NCBI GenBank assembly: GCA_963707435.1
Contig: CAVPPF010000005.1
Coordinates: 434,001 to 498,000 of the forward strand
Direction of reading: 5' to 3'
Length of the DNA: 64,000 bases
Source: UBA4744 sp963707435
Lineage (GTDB): Bacteria; Actinomycetota; Acidimicrobiia; Spongiisociales; UBA4744
The notes under the pieces are model-generated. The model had not been told where the DNA came from, made no database searches, and saw nothing but the letters and a program-made list of their open reading frames with translations. The position numbers and the translations under genes are program-made. Below are positions 54,675-63,928 of the stretch, one piece after another; position 1 is the stretch's first letter; every line of letters starts with the position of its first letter.

Positions 54675-54772
54675 CGGAACCCCTCCCTCCGCGTCAGTTG
54701 ACCCTTGCTAGTCTCCGACGACCCTGATGCAACAGGGCCACAATCCTCTTAACTGCTAGCAGGAGCTTGCAC

Positions 54773-54800
54773 CTTTGTGAATGCGATCACATTCACAAAG
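54773..54800. promoter_or_regulatory. Perfect palindrome with CRP-like site between hydrogenase operons
   Basis: Two perfect 11-nt arms, CTTTGTGAATG and CATTCACAAAG, flank the spacer CGATCA. Within it, 54776-54791 reads TGTGA-N6-TCACA, the exact CRP/GlxR-family consensus spacing. It is ~99 bp before the small-subunit start and ~127 bp before hybE, so one regulator could control both directions. Confidence 0.75.
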
Positions 54801-54926
54801 AAACCTCAATGTTTCCGGCTCGTTCCCTCAACCCGGACGCGGAGCCACATCACCATGATCGGGAAGGTATGGGAGTCGTCGCGTTGGGGCGGGAGAACAG
54901 AGCCCCCCATGACGTAGAGTCGGCAT

Positions 54927-55373
54927 GTGGAGATTGCAGACCAAACCTATGCGTATTTCGAAAGCATCCACCGGGACGTATTCGCCGGTGACCCGGCCTG
55001 CAATCCCTCGCTCGCCGTCGAAATCGTTGGACCAGAGGAGGTAGCCGGTCACCCTACGCTGGTGCTCATCACCCCCTGGACCATGAACGGCATGGTGTTC
55101 GGCGAGTTGGCGGACTTCCCGTCAACCTTGAGCGTCGGAGCTCGGGCGTATCCGGTGTTCGCCCATTCGCTGCCAGAGCTTGGGCCTTACCAGTCGATCA
55201 ACCTCGTACCCGACGTTTCCAGCTTCGGGGATCAGGAATCGGCCCGAAAGGCGGCCCGGGCCTATCTCCAGCCGTTTCGAAACGCGGTGGCCAAGGCTGT
55301 CGAGGAGATGTCGGTTGACGATCGCGACAGGCGAGACCTGCTACGCGGTTTCATCCCAAAAAGCGAGGGATGA
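54927..55373 (+). CDS. hybE: Hydrogenase assembly chaperone HybE-like
   Basis: 148 residues with the HybE/HupJ hallmarks: NPSLAVEIVGPEEVAGHPTLVLITPWTMNGMVFG, then FPSTLSVGARAYPVFAHSLPELGPYQSINLVPDVSSF and the Asp-Gln...Ala tail. HybE binds the Tat signal of the small subunit and prevents premature export. Start GTG at 54927. It is divergent from the structural genes and its stop overlaps the next frame. Confidence 0.85.
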   Translation: MEIADQTYAYFESIHRDVFAGDPACNPSLAVEIVGPEEVAGHPTLVLITPWTMNGMVFGELADFPSTLSVGARAYPVFAHSLPELGPYQSINLVPDVSSFGDQESARKAARAYLQPFRNAVAKAVEEMSVDDRDRRDLLRGFIPKSEG

Positions 55374-55426
55374 TCCGGCTCCCCGGTAACGCCGTATCAT
55401 CTTGTCCTGACCCTCAGGAGAGATGG

Positions 55427-56224
55427 GTGACGGAACATACGGATCCAGGTCCTGCACCAGACACGGCCGGCCCGATCCTGTTCGCCCGCTATGCCTATCC
55501 ACCCAACGAGCGGGGATACTGCGGACCGCCCCAACACCAGACCCTGCTGGAGTACGGAGCATCCGGGGTCGTCGATGGGGGCCTGGTCGAACTGGCGCAG
55601 GCGTTTGAGGGTGCCTGGCCCTACCTGCAGTTCATTGCCGCCACCACCGGGATCGCCGACCCGCTCGACCGCAGAGTGGTTGAGGCATACTGGATCGGAA
55701 GCGACCTCCTTGATCAGATCGATTTCAAGCTGTTCGGCGATTCCCTGCTCGATCGATTCCGCCCCCGGGCCGGGTCGAACTGGGGGTATCTTGCTGAAGC
55801 CATCCCGGCCGGGGTGGTCCCACACCACGCCTTCCATGTCTTCGGGATCTACCCGTGGGTTGGATTGCTCGGCTCGGACCACGGTGACCATCCACTCCTG
55901 ATCCTCGACCGGTGTCGTATCAGGTGGGGCCGCGTGGTCTCTACGGACGGCGATCAGGTCGTCGTTGACTCGCAACCGCTGCTCTGGGATGGACGATCGC
56001 TTTCCCTCGGTTCGCCGATCGCCGAGCAGGTGGTGCGAGCGATCGACGGCGCCGGGTTCGTCGATGATCTCGAACCGGGCGACTGGGTGGCACTGCACTG
56101 GAACTGGGTGTGCGACCGGTTGGACGAGCGGACGCTCGCCAATCTGAAACGATTCAGCGCCCGCCAGCTGGAGATCACCAACCATCGGCTCGCCCACCCC
56201 GGACCGGCCAACGTCCTGGGGTGA
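55427..56224 (+). CDS. Hydrogenase-associated protein of unknown function (DUF6390-like)
   Basis: About 265 residues. The motifs LFARYAYPPNERGYCGPP, AEAIPAGVVPHHAFHVFGIYPWVGLLG and HWNWVCDRLDERTLANLKRF are those I associate with DUF6390-type proteins seen next to actinobacterial hydrogenases; the activity is unknown. I prefer GTG 55427 with CAGGAGAG upstream. An ATG at 55370 overlapping the hybE stop would add 19 residues and is possible. Confidence 0.7.
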   Translation: MTEHTDPGPAPDTAGPILFARYAYPPNERGYCGPPQHQTLLEYGASGVVDGGLVELAQAFEGAWPYLQFIAATTGIADPLDRRVVEAYWIGSDLLDQIDFKLFGDSLLDRFRPRAGSNWGYLAEAIPAGVVPHHAFHVFGIYPWVGLLGSDHGDHPLLILDRCRIRWGRVVSTDGDQVVVDSQPLLWDGRSLSLGSPIAEQVVRAIDGAGFVDDLEPGDWVALHWNWVCDRLDERTLANLKRFSARQLEITNHRLAHPGPANVLG

Positions 56225-56284
56225 GTTGGAGGCTGGAAGTTCGAACGGACCGGCAACCGACAACGGGAGACCAGGAACTCTCTT

Positions 56285-57361
56285 CTACGGCAGCGAGAAG
56301 CCGGCCACCACCGGGAGATGATCCGAGATCGCCAGGGTGTCGGCGGAGCGCACCGCGTGATCGCCCAGCTCCAACACAGGGTTGAAAAACAGCAGGTCGA
56401 TCGTCCGGTCCGGTCCCGACACGGCCGGATCGTTGGGATAGTGCGTGAACCAGGCGGAAGCGTCGGCGCCGTCTGCCTCCTCGACCGAAGGCACCGACGG
56501 GTAGGTGTCCGTCAGGACTGCCAGCTCGCTTTCGGGCTGGTAGTACGCCCGCTGATCGGCGGGCAGGTTGTTGTACTGGGAGCCGGGTGGGAGCAGGTTG
56601 AAGTCGCCTCCGAGCACCCACGGGTTCCCCGCCGCAGTGAGATCATCGATCAGGCTTTTGGCCAGGGCGACCTGCTGCTGCATCGTGTCGGTGCCCTGGG
56701 CAAATGCGTCGAGGTGTGTGTTCAAGACGACCAGATCGGAGCCTCCGTCGACCGGCAAACGGACCTCCAGAATGGCGCGCCGGAAGTTGAATTGCTGAGT
56801 CAGCGGATCAGACGGCATGATCGGCAACTGGTACCTGGTTGCCTCGTCGATTCGATAGCGAGAAATCGTCGACAGTTTCATCCCCGCCGAACCCATGATG
56901 CGGGGATGGGGCACGAAGAGGGCTTTCCAGTAGAGAGCGCTCGCCGTACAGGCATAGTCATCCGGAAGCAGGCCGAGCAGTCGTTCCAGCTGATCTTCCC
57001 GGTCGGTCCGGGAAGCGCCATCGTCGACTTCCTGCAGGAGGACAACATCGGGTGACTCGTCGGCAATGACCCGGGCGACCTCGTCCAACGTTGCGGTGAT
57101 CGACCCGGGCGAAGGCCGCTCATCGGGACCCGACTCATCGAAGAGGTCGTACCAGAAGACATAGCCCTTGCCGGCCATGTACTGAACATTCCACGTCATC
57201 ACTTCGAGAGATTGGCCCGGCTGCAAGGTCGGTGTGTCCTCCGGGCAGGCAATCGCCTCCGCACGAACCGACCGAGGATGAAAGGTGGTGAGCCACACCG
57301 CAGCCACCAGGACCACGACTACGGTCACGAAACCGATCAGGATTCGTCGCACCCATTTCAC
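56285..57361 (-). CDS. Endonuclease/exonuclease/phosphatase family protein, membrane anchored
   Basis: 358 residues. One N-terminal helix (RILIGFVTVVVVLVAAVWLT), then an EEP fold: MTWNVQYM, VVLLQEVDD, LNTHLDAF, GGDFNL, TIDLLFFNP and SDHLPVVAG, giving the full Asn-Glu-Asp-His metal/catalytic set. The extracytoplasmic location suggests a phosphodiesterase or sphingomyelinase-like activity rather than DNA repair. Monocistronic. Confidence 0.88.
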   Translation of the reverse strand: MKWVRRILIGFVTVVVVLVAAVWLTTFHPRSVRAEAIACPEDTPTLQPGQSLEVMTWNVQYMAGKGYVFWYDLFDESGPDERPSPGSITATLDEVARVIADESPDVVLLQEVDDGASRTDREDQLERLLGLLPDDYACTASALYWKALFVPHPRIMGSAGMKLSTISRYRIDEATRYQLPIMPSDPLTQQFNFRRAILEVRLPVDGGSDLVVLNTHLDAFAQGTDTMQQQVALAKSLIDDLTAAGNPWVLGGDFNLLPPGSQYNNLPADQRAYYQPESELAVLTDTYPSVPSVEEADGADASAWFTHYPNDPAVSGPDRTIDLLFFNPVLELGDHAVRSADTLAISDHLPVVAGFSLP

Positions 57362-57406
57362 GTTTCCACCTCGTTGCCCGTTGTCGGAGTTCTCGTTCCG
57401 TCCAAG

Positions 57407-58453
57407 CTACCCGCCATCGCCTACCTGCCAGACGCGGTTGAGGCTCCAGGTGACCCGCTCCCCCGGTCTGGCGACCGGCACCCCGTCCCGCCGGACCTCG
57501 ACCAGCCCGGCTGCGGTTTCCAGCCGGTAGTCGGTATGGGGACCGCGGTACCAGACGTGGGTCACCCGGCCGGGCAGGTCACCGCCCAGGCCCGCCCAGT
57601 CGGGCCGGACCAGCATCGAAGCCCACCCGGCAGACTCAGCGGCCCCCTCGACCTTGACGGTCCTGCCTTCGCAACGAATGACGATTTCCCGGCGACCGGC
57701 CTGAGCCACATCGACCTCGATGACCGAAGCAGGGCCGGTCAGCTTCGCCGCCCAGAGATCAACCGGTCTGCTGTAAACCTCGAGGGGAGGGCCGGTTTGC
57801 ACGACGGTCCCGTCGCGCAGGAGGGCAATACGATCCGCAATGGCCAGCGCCTCGCCCGAATCGTGGGTCGCATAGACGGCAGCCGCCCCGGAAGCCTTCC
57901 GCTGCTCCGCCAGCTCCTCCTGCAGCGCAACGCGTAGCGACGTGTCGAGGTGTGCGGTCGGTTCGTCGAACAGGTAGAGCCCCGGACGGCCTGCCAGAGC
58001 TCTGGCCAACCCGACGCGCTGCTGCTGGCCTCCGGAGAGCTCGGCCGGTTTCCGATGCTCCAGATCGGCGATCCCCATGCGGTCCAGCAAATCTCGAGCG
58101 TGCCCGGTCGCCTCGGACGATTCCATCCCCCTGCGAAGCAGCGGATAGGCGACGGTGGCGAGGGCATCGAGGTGAGGCCACAGAGCGTAGTTCTGGAAGA
58201 CAAAGCCGACATCCCGCACCTCAGGAGGGTCCCGCCGATCGGTTGCGGCCACCGTCCGACCATGCATCGATATGGCCCCCGCTGCCAGGTCGACGAAGCC
58301 GGCGACGGCATACAGCAACGTGGTCTTGCCGGACCCGGACGGGCCAAGAACGGCAACCACTTCCTGGGGCTGCACTTCGAGGTCCACGGATCTGAGGACG
58401 GGAGCCGTGTTGTACGCCACCGTGACCTTCCGGCACTCGAGCGGATTGGTCAT
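57407..58453 (-). CDS. Iron-type ABC transporter ATP-binding protein
   Basis: 348 residues with Walker A GPSGSGKTTLL, Q-loop FQNYALWPHLDA, LSGGQQQRVGLARAL, Walker B LYLFDEPTAHLD, switch YATHDSGEA, and a TOBE-like C-terminal domain. It belongs to the FbpC/PotA group and completes a binding protein-permease-ATPase set with the two genes upstream. ATGA overlap with the permease. Confidence 0.88.
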   Translation of the reverse strand: MTNPLECRKVTVAYNTAPVLRSVDLEVQPQEVVAVLGPSGSGKTTLLYAVAGFVDLAAGAISMHGRTVAATDRRDPPEVRDVGFVFQNYALWPHLDALATVAYPLLRRGMESSEATGHARDLLDRMGIADLEHRKPAELSGGQQQRVGLARALAGRPGLYLFDEPTAHLDTSLRVALQEELAEQRKASGAAAVYATHDSGEALAIADRIALLRDGTVVQTGPPLEVYSRPVDLWAAKLTGPASVIEVDVAQAGRREIVIRCEGRTVKVEGAAESAGWASMLVRPDWAGLGGDLPGRVTHVWYRGPHTDYRLETAAGLVEVRRDGVPVARPGERVTWSLNRVWQVGDGG

Positions 58454-60087
58454 TGCGCCACCGCCCGCGCCGCTCGCCGGACCAGAAAGACCGGCACGAA
58501 CGCCACCAGCACCAGCGCCGTGAGCAACACTGCCATCGCCGATGTCACCGTCACGTCCCCCAACTGGCGGAGATTCAAGATCACCACGGCCAGCGTCTCA
58601 CTCCCCGGACCGTAGAGCAGTGTGGACATCGTCAGTTCGTGAAATGCGAACAGGAAAACAATCGCCCACGCCGCCGCGATCGCCGGGCGCAGCAGCGGAA
58701 CGATGACCGTCCGCAGGGCCGTGGCAGGACCGGCTCCCCCACTCCGGGCAGCCCGGTACAGGTCCGGCGGAATCGCGTCGGCCGAACCGGAAATCGATCG
58801 GTGACCGAGCGCCCAGAACTTCGCCAGGTAGGCAACCAGGATGATCAGCAGGGTGTCGCGCAACCATGGCCCGTAGGCCAACAGGACGGCCACTGCCAGG
58901 GCTGAACCCGGAACGGCAAAGGTGAGGATCGCAGCCGTGCCGATCGAACGACCCCCCGGTCGCCGGGCGAGGGCCGCCGCCAATCCACCGAGGAGGACGA
59001 CCACGGTCGCAGCGATCGCCGCCAGCAGCAGGCTCCGACCGAGCGCCGATCCGTAGCTTCCGGCCAGCGCCTCACCGAAGTTGGCGAGGGTCCAGTTCGC
59101 CGGAACGGGCGACAGCCCGACCGCCCGGGTGACCGAGCTCAGCACCAGTGCTCCCAGCGGAATGAGCGCGGTGGCGGTGACATAGACCCACAGGAACAGA
59201 GCCGGCCACCAGGATCGTGATCCTCGAGAGCCCGAGCTGCCGGCCGGACCGGCGGTGCGAACCACCTCTCCGGCAAGACCAAACCGGCGGTCGGCAAAGG
59301 CCACCACCGTGATGGTGACAACCACCAGCACCGCCGCCAGCACCAGCACCCTGGTGAAGGCTGCGGGTGCAGCCGAACGGGCCAGATCCTGATAGATCCG
59401 GGTTGTCATCGTTCCGAATCCGGCCGGCGATCCGAGCAGCGCCGGGATCCCGAACGAGTTGACCGAGAAAACGAACACGAGCGCCGCCGCTCCGAAGAGG
59501 GCGGGACGGAGCAGCGGCAGGGTGACCAGGCGGAAGGTCCCCCACTCGTTGGAACCAGCCGCCCGGGCGGCCCGCTCCAGATCCGGGGCCGCCCTCGTGG
59601 CCAGACCTGCCGCCACGATCAGGTAGGCGAGCGGTACCGCGTTGACCGCGATCACCGCGACAATTCCCGGGCCACCGAACAAGCCGGGCAAGGTCCATCC
59701 GATCGCATCGTCGATGATCCCACCCGGGCCGTAGGCCTGCGTCCAACTGAGCGCGGACACAAAAGGCGGGGTGACCAGAGGGAGCAGCAAACCCAATCTC
59801 AGCCAGTTCCGGGCCGGGATAGCCACCCGTTCCGTCGCAAATGCGGCTGCGGCACCGATGAGCACGGCCAGAGCGGTCGCGACCGTACCGGTCCACAGGG
59901 TGTTGAACACGACCGTGCCCGTGCCCGACCCTTGCAGAGCTTCCGTAGCGGACGACCACCCTTCCCCGATTGCTCCCCGAAAAAGCTCAAACAGCGGAAC
60001 CACCACCAGCAGAACGAGGAGGAGTCCGGCCGTCCCCAGGCCAATGGCTGTCCAGCGAGGACGACGGACGGCAACGGGTTCAACCAC
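58450..60087 (-). CDS. Iron-type ABC transporter permease (fused double module)
   Basis: About 545 residues, ~12 helices, two EAA-type loops (LERAARAAGSNEWGTFRLVTLPLLRP; YRAARSGGAGPATALRTVIVPLLRP). The duplicated permease fits FbpB/ThiP-like iron transporters. GTG at 60087 overlaps the binding-protein stop by 8 nt; a longer frame upstream is antisense noise. Confidence 0.87.
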   Translation of the reverse strand: MVEPVAVRRPRWTAIGLGTAGLLLVLLVVVPLFELFRGAIGEGWSSATEALQGSGTGTVVFNTLWTGTVATALAVLIGAAAAFATERVAIPARNWLRLGLLLPLVTPPFVSALSWTQAYGPGGIIDDAIGWTLPGLFGGPGIVAVIAVNAVPLAYLIVAAGLATRAAPDLERAARAAGSNEWGTFRLVTLPLLRPALFGAAALVFVFSVNSFGIPALLGSPAGFGTMTTRIYQDLARSAAPAAFTRVLVLAAVLVVVTITVVAFADRRFGLAGEVVRTAGPAGSSGSRGSRSWWPALFLWVYVTATALIPLGALVLSSVTRAVGLSPVPANWTLANFGEALAGSYGSALGRSLLLAAIAATVVVLLGGLAAALARRPGGRSIGTAAILTFAVPGSALAVAVLLAYGPWLRDTLLIILVAYLAKFWALGHRSISGSADAIPPDLYRAARSGGAGPATALRTVIVPLLRPAIAAAWAIVFLFAFHELTMSTLLYGPGSETLAVVILNLRQLGDVTVTSAMAVLLTALVLVAFVPVFLVRRAARAVAQ

Positions 60088-61045
60088 CAAATATCTCCCG
60101 ATAGGCCGCAAGCAGCTCTTCCTGACGGTTGAACACGTCCGCCCAGACGGGTGTAACACTCGGACCGCCCTCGACCTCCCAGGCTACGTCGGTCCGCACG
60201 GGTTGCCAGCCCGTCCCGGCGATCGCTTCCTGTCCGGCTACGGACAGCACGAGATCCACGAAGGCTCCGGCCGCGGTCGGACGGGTGGTCGAGGCAAAGA
60301 TCCCGATCGGGCTGTAGATGACGATGGCACCCGGTTCCGGCCAGATGATCTCGATCGGCGAGCCCTTGGCAATGGCGGCCCGGGCCGACGACGCCAGTGT
60401 CATTCCCGCCGCAAACTGCCCCTCGGCAACGCCGGTCACGACGTCTCCGGGGGAATTGACCTGCACGCCCCCGTTGGCGGCCAAACGGGCATAGAAGTCG
60501 AACCCGAATCCATCCGCCATGGCCAGGTACGCCATAGCTCCCAGGGCCGAGCCGGCGAACGCCGGGTCGGGTATCGCCACGACTCCCACGGCCGGGTCGG
60601 CGAGATCCCGCCATCCACGGAGCGGCGGATTCAATCCGGCTTGCTCGACGATCACCATCGAGAGGAGCCGGGTACCCCAGAAGCGGTCCGATCGGAACTC
60701 GACCGGCACCTGTTCAACGTCGGCGGGCGTGAAGTTTCCCAGGAGTCCGTCGGCATCGTATTGCTGCATGGAGAGGGGATCGGTCAGCCAGATCACATCG
60801 GCCTGGATGCCGCCCTCCCGTTGCTCGGCGGCAATGCGGGCGGTGAGTTCGCCCGTCGGCGCCCGGAACACATCGACGGTTGTCTCCGGGTGCTCCAGGG
60901 AAAAGGCCTCGACGACGGCATCAACCGTCTCCTGGGTAACCGACGTATACACGGTTACCACGTCCTCGTCTGCAGGCGAGCACGCTCCCAGAGCGAGCAG
61001 CCCTACGAGCACGAGGACGACCCGGCGACCTTTCGTATCAGCCAT
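60080..61045 (-). CDS. Iron-type ABC transporter substrate-binding lipoprotein
   Basis: About 321 residues. Signal peptide ending LLALGAC (lipobox) then a type 2 periplasmic-binding domain (VVTVYTSVTQETVDAVVEAFSLEHPETTVDVFRAPTGEL-type start, ADVIWLTDPLSM). This is the Fe3+/FbpA or phosphonate-binding class; the conserved paired iron-binding Tyr residues are not clearly seen, so the substrate is open. ATG 61045. Confidence 0.82.
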   Translation of the reverse strand: MADTKGRRVVLVLVGLLALGACSPADEDVVTVYTSVTQETVDAVVEAFSLEHPETTVDVFRAPTGELTARIAAEQREGGIQADVIWLTDPLSMQQYDADGLLGNFTPADVEQVPVEFRSDRFWGTRLLSMVIVEQAGLNPPLRGWRDLADPAVGVVAIPDPAFAGSALGAMAYLAMADGFGFDFYARLAANGGVQVNSPGDVVTGVAEGQFAAGMTLASSARAAIAKGSPIEIIWPEPGAIVIYSPIGIFASTTRPTAAGAFVDLVLSVAGQEAIAGTGWQPVRTDVAWEVEGGPSVTPVWADVFNRQEELLAAYREIFGG

Positions 61046-61170
61046 ATCGACCCTCAGCCATCCCTCCGAACGACGCATGAAACCACGGCGCCGACCCCAC
61101 CGACAACAACCGGGGGCGGCGCCCGTGCCCCGGCAGCCTATCCTGCAGGAGTTCCCGACAACGGCAGCGC

Positions 61171-62931
61171 ATGTCTCTCCTCAAAGATCTCACCCGAATC
61201 TTCGGCGACGCTTTCGAACAAGCCGGGCTGGACCGGGCGTTCGGTGCGGTGGCGGTTTCGCAGCGTCCCGAACTCGGCCAGTTCCAGTGCAACGGGGCGC
61301 TTCCCGCCGCCAAGGACGCCGGACGACCCCCTCGCGACATAGCCCAGGACATCGTGGATCGGGTACAGGGGGATGATCGATTCGCCGGTCTCTCGCTGGC
61401 CGGACCCGGCTTCATCAACATCAGCCTGACCGACCAGTTTCTGGCCGGGGAGTTGCAGCAGGCGGCCGACGACCCCCGGTACGGTGTTCCCCTGGTCGAA
61501 CCCCTGAAAGTCCTGGTCGACTACGGGGGCCCGAACGTTGCCAAGGAGATGCACGTCGGCCATCTGCGAGCCACGATCATCGGCGACTCTCTGAAGAGGA
61601 TCTCCCGGTTCCTCGGGCACGACACGCTGGGAGACGCCCACTTCGGCGACTGGGGCACGCAGATGGGGATGCTCATCATCGAGATCGCCCGGCGCCATCC
61701 CGGGCTTCCGTTCTTCGATCCCGCCTTCACCGGTGCGTACCCGACTATCGACGTCACCCTCGATGATCTCGAAGCGATGTACCCGCTGGTCTCAGCTCGC
61801 TGTGCCGCGGACCCGGACGAGGCGGAACGGGCCCGGATCGCCACGGTCGAGCTCCAGCAGGGACGGGCCGGGTACCGGGCCCTGTGGCAGCAACTCCACG
61901 ACATCTCCATGGCGGCTCACCGCCGTGATTTCGCCAGCCTGGGTGTCGCATTCGACCTCTGGTACGGGGAATCGACGGTGCACGATCGGATCGATCCGAT
62001 GATCGAGCGTCTCAACCGGGCGGGGGTAGCGACCGAGAGCGACGGTGCCCTGGTCATCGACATCGCCCAACCCGACGACAAGACCGACATGCCGCCGTTC
62101 CTGGTCGCCAAGTCGGACGGTGGGTTCCTCTACTCGACGACCGACCTCGCCACCGTCGAAGAGCGAGTCGATGACCTCGATCGCGAGTTGCTTTTGTACG
62201 TCGTCGATGCCCGCCAATCGTTCCACTTCGACCAGGTGTTCCGCGCCGCCCGGCGCAGCGGAATCGCCCCCGGGACCGTCGGGTTGGAACACATCAAGTT
62301 CGGGACCATGAACGGCCCGGACGGCAAGCCGTTCCAGACGCGCAAGGGCGGGGTGCTCAAACTGCGGGACCTGATCTCGCTCGTCACCGGGGCCGCCGGG
62401 CAGAGACTCTCCGAAGCAGATATCGCGCAGGAGTATCCGGAGGCCGAGCGGAACGAGATCGCCCGCCGGGTCGGCCTGGCCGCCCTCAAGTTCGGCGATC
62501 TGAGCAACCACCGGACCTCCAACTACCTGTTTGATCTGGACCGGTTCGCGTCGTTCGAAGGGAAGACCGGCCCCTACCTGCAGTATTCCGCGGTGCGGAT
62601 CAAGTCGATTCTCCGCAATGCGCAGGAGGCCGGGTTGGCGCCCGGGCCGCTCGTCTCGCCGCGGGTCGATGCCGAACGCAACGTGATGCTCTACCTGGCC
62701 CGGCTCCCCGAGGTTCTCGAACGTGCCTTCGACTTGCGGGCACCCAACCACATCGCCGAGTACGCCTACGATCTCGCGACCCAGTTCAATCGCTTCTACG
62801 AGGAGTGCCACATACTCCGTGAAGAGGACCCGGCCCTCCAGGCATCATGGCTGACCCTGGTCGAACTGACTCTGGAGGAGATGATCCTGCTCCTCGACCT
62901 CCTCGGCATCGAGGTCCCCGAACGCATGTGA
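61171..62931 (+). CDS. argS: Arginyl-tRNA synthetase
   Basis: 586 residues, class I synthetase. The HIGH motif is HVGHLR within PNVAKEMHVGHLRAT, followed by GDSLKRISRFLG and HFGDWGTQMG; a KMSK-like loop is DGKPFQTRKGG; the anticodon-binding domain includes GPYLQYSAVRIKSIL and the final EEMILLLDLLGIEVPERM. Charges tRNA-Arg. Monocistronic on the plus strand. Confidence 0.97.
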   Translation: MSLLKDLTRIFGDAFEQAGLDRAFGAVAVSQRPELGQFQCNGALPAAKDAGRPPRDIAQDIVDRVQGDDRFAGLSLAGPGFINISLTDQFLAGELQQAADDPRYGVPLVEPLKVLVDYGGPNVAKEMHVGHLRATIIGDSLKRISRFLGHDTLGDAHFGDWGTQMGMLIIEIARRHPGLPFFDPAFTGAYPTIDVTLDDLEAMYPLVSARCAADPDEAERARIATVELQQGRAGYRALWQQLHDISMAAHRRDFASLGVAFDLWYGESTVHDRIDPMIERLNRAGVATESDGALVIDIAQPDDKTDMPPFLVAKSDGGFLYSTTDLATVEERVDDLDRELLLYVVDARQSFHFDQVFRAARRSGIAPGTVGLEHIKFGTMNGPDGKPFQTRKGGVLKLRDLISLVTGAAGQRLSEADIAQEYPEAERNEIARRVGLAALKFGDLSNHRTSNYLFDLDRFASFEGKTGPYLQYSAVRIKSILRNAQEAGLAPGPLVSPRVDAERNVMLYLARLPEVLERAFDLRAPNHIAEYAYDLATQFNRFYEECHILREEDPALQASWLTLVELTLEEMILLLDLLGIEVPERM

Positions 62932-63003
62932 CGGCCCGTTGGTTGAGGTCCCGGGGTCCGGCAGCAGGTATTCCTGCCCCCGGTGCGTCCTATCCTCTCC
63001 TAC

Positions 63004-63873
63004 ATGATCATCCGCCCGGCCCGCCCCGACGACAAGGTGGCTATCGCAGCTTTCACCACCGATACTTTCACCTGGGGTGACTACGTGGCCGATGCATTCG
63101 ACTCGTGGATGGCCGATCCCGATGGTCAGATCCTGATTGCAGCCGACTCCGACGACCGTGCCGTCGGGATGGCCCGGGTTGCCATGCTGTCCGCCATCGA
63201 AGGGTGGGCCCAGGCCGCCCGGGTTCATCCCGACTACCGGCGGCAGGGAATCGCCGGGCAGCTCACCCGGGCCGGGGAGGTCTGGGCTGCCGACCGTGGT
63301 GCCCTGGTCATGCGACTCCTCACCGAAGCGTGGAACGAGCCGGCCCAGCGCCAGGTTGAGAAGTCCGGATACCGGCTGGTGGCGAAATGGGCCATGGCGC
63401 AGAAGGACGTTGGCAGTTCGGTCCCCTCTCCGCCCGGGAACGGTGGCAGGCGGGCGAAGGCAGAAGAGCGATTGCGCCCCGCTCCTCTCCCGGAGACCGA
63501 GCCGGCCTTCCTCGCCTGGTCGAGCAGTGATCTGATCCACTCCGCCCATGGTCTGTTTCCGGCCATAGGTTGGATGTGGCGCCGGCTCACCGTCGAGGAC
63601 ATCGACCGGGCCGTCCGCACCCGCACCCTCTGGGAGTGCCCGGCCGGATGGCTGATCGGCTCGATTGAAGAAGCAGGTTTCTGGGTTCCCTGGGTGGTGA
63701 CGGGACGCGAGGACGCCTACCGGCTCATCAGAGCAGCCATTGATCTGGCCGAAGAGCAAGGCACCGAACGGCTCCGGATGCTCATTCCCCAAACCGACTG
63801 GCTGCTCCAGGCCGCTACGCGAGCGAGCCTGGAGCTTCATCCGTCGCTCCTCTACGAAAAGCCACTGGCGTAG
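63004..63873 (+). CDS. GNAT-family N-acetyltransferase
   Basis: 289 residues. The N-terminal ~150 residues form a GNAT domain: MIIRPARPDDKVAIAAF, then the acetyl-CoA site VHPDYRRQGIAGQLTRAG (R/QxxGxA type). The remainder (IGWMWRRLTVEDIDRAV...GCPAGW-like CPAGWLIG) is probably a second, degenerate GNAT unit. Substrate unknown. ATG at 63004. Confidence 0.85.
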   Translation: MIIRPARPDDKVAIAAFTTDTFTWGDYVADAFDSWMADPDGQILIAADSDDRAVGMARVAMLSAIEGWAQAARVHPDYRRQGIAGQLTRAGEVWAADRGALVMRLLTEAWNEPAQRQVEKSGYRLVAKWAMAQKDVGSSVPSPPGNGGRRAKAEERLRPAPLPETEPAFLAWSSSDLIHSAHGLFPAIGWMWRRLTVEDIDRAVRTRTLWECPAGWLIGSIEEAGFWVPWVVTGREDAYRLIRAAIDLAEEQGTERLRMLIPQTDWLLQAATRASLELHPSLLYEKPLA

Positions 63874-63928
63874 CACCGGCAGGACGCCAGAAGCCGATGG
63901 CCGGCAGCCGATTTGCTAGAACTCAGGT

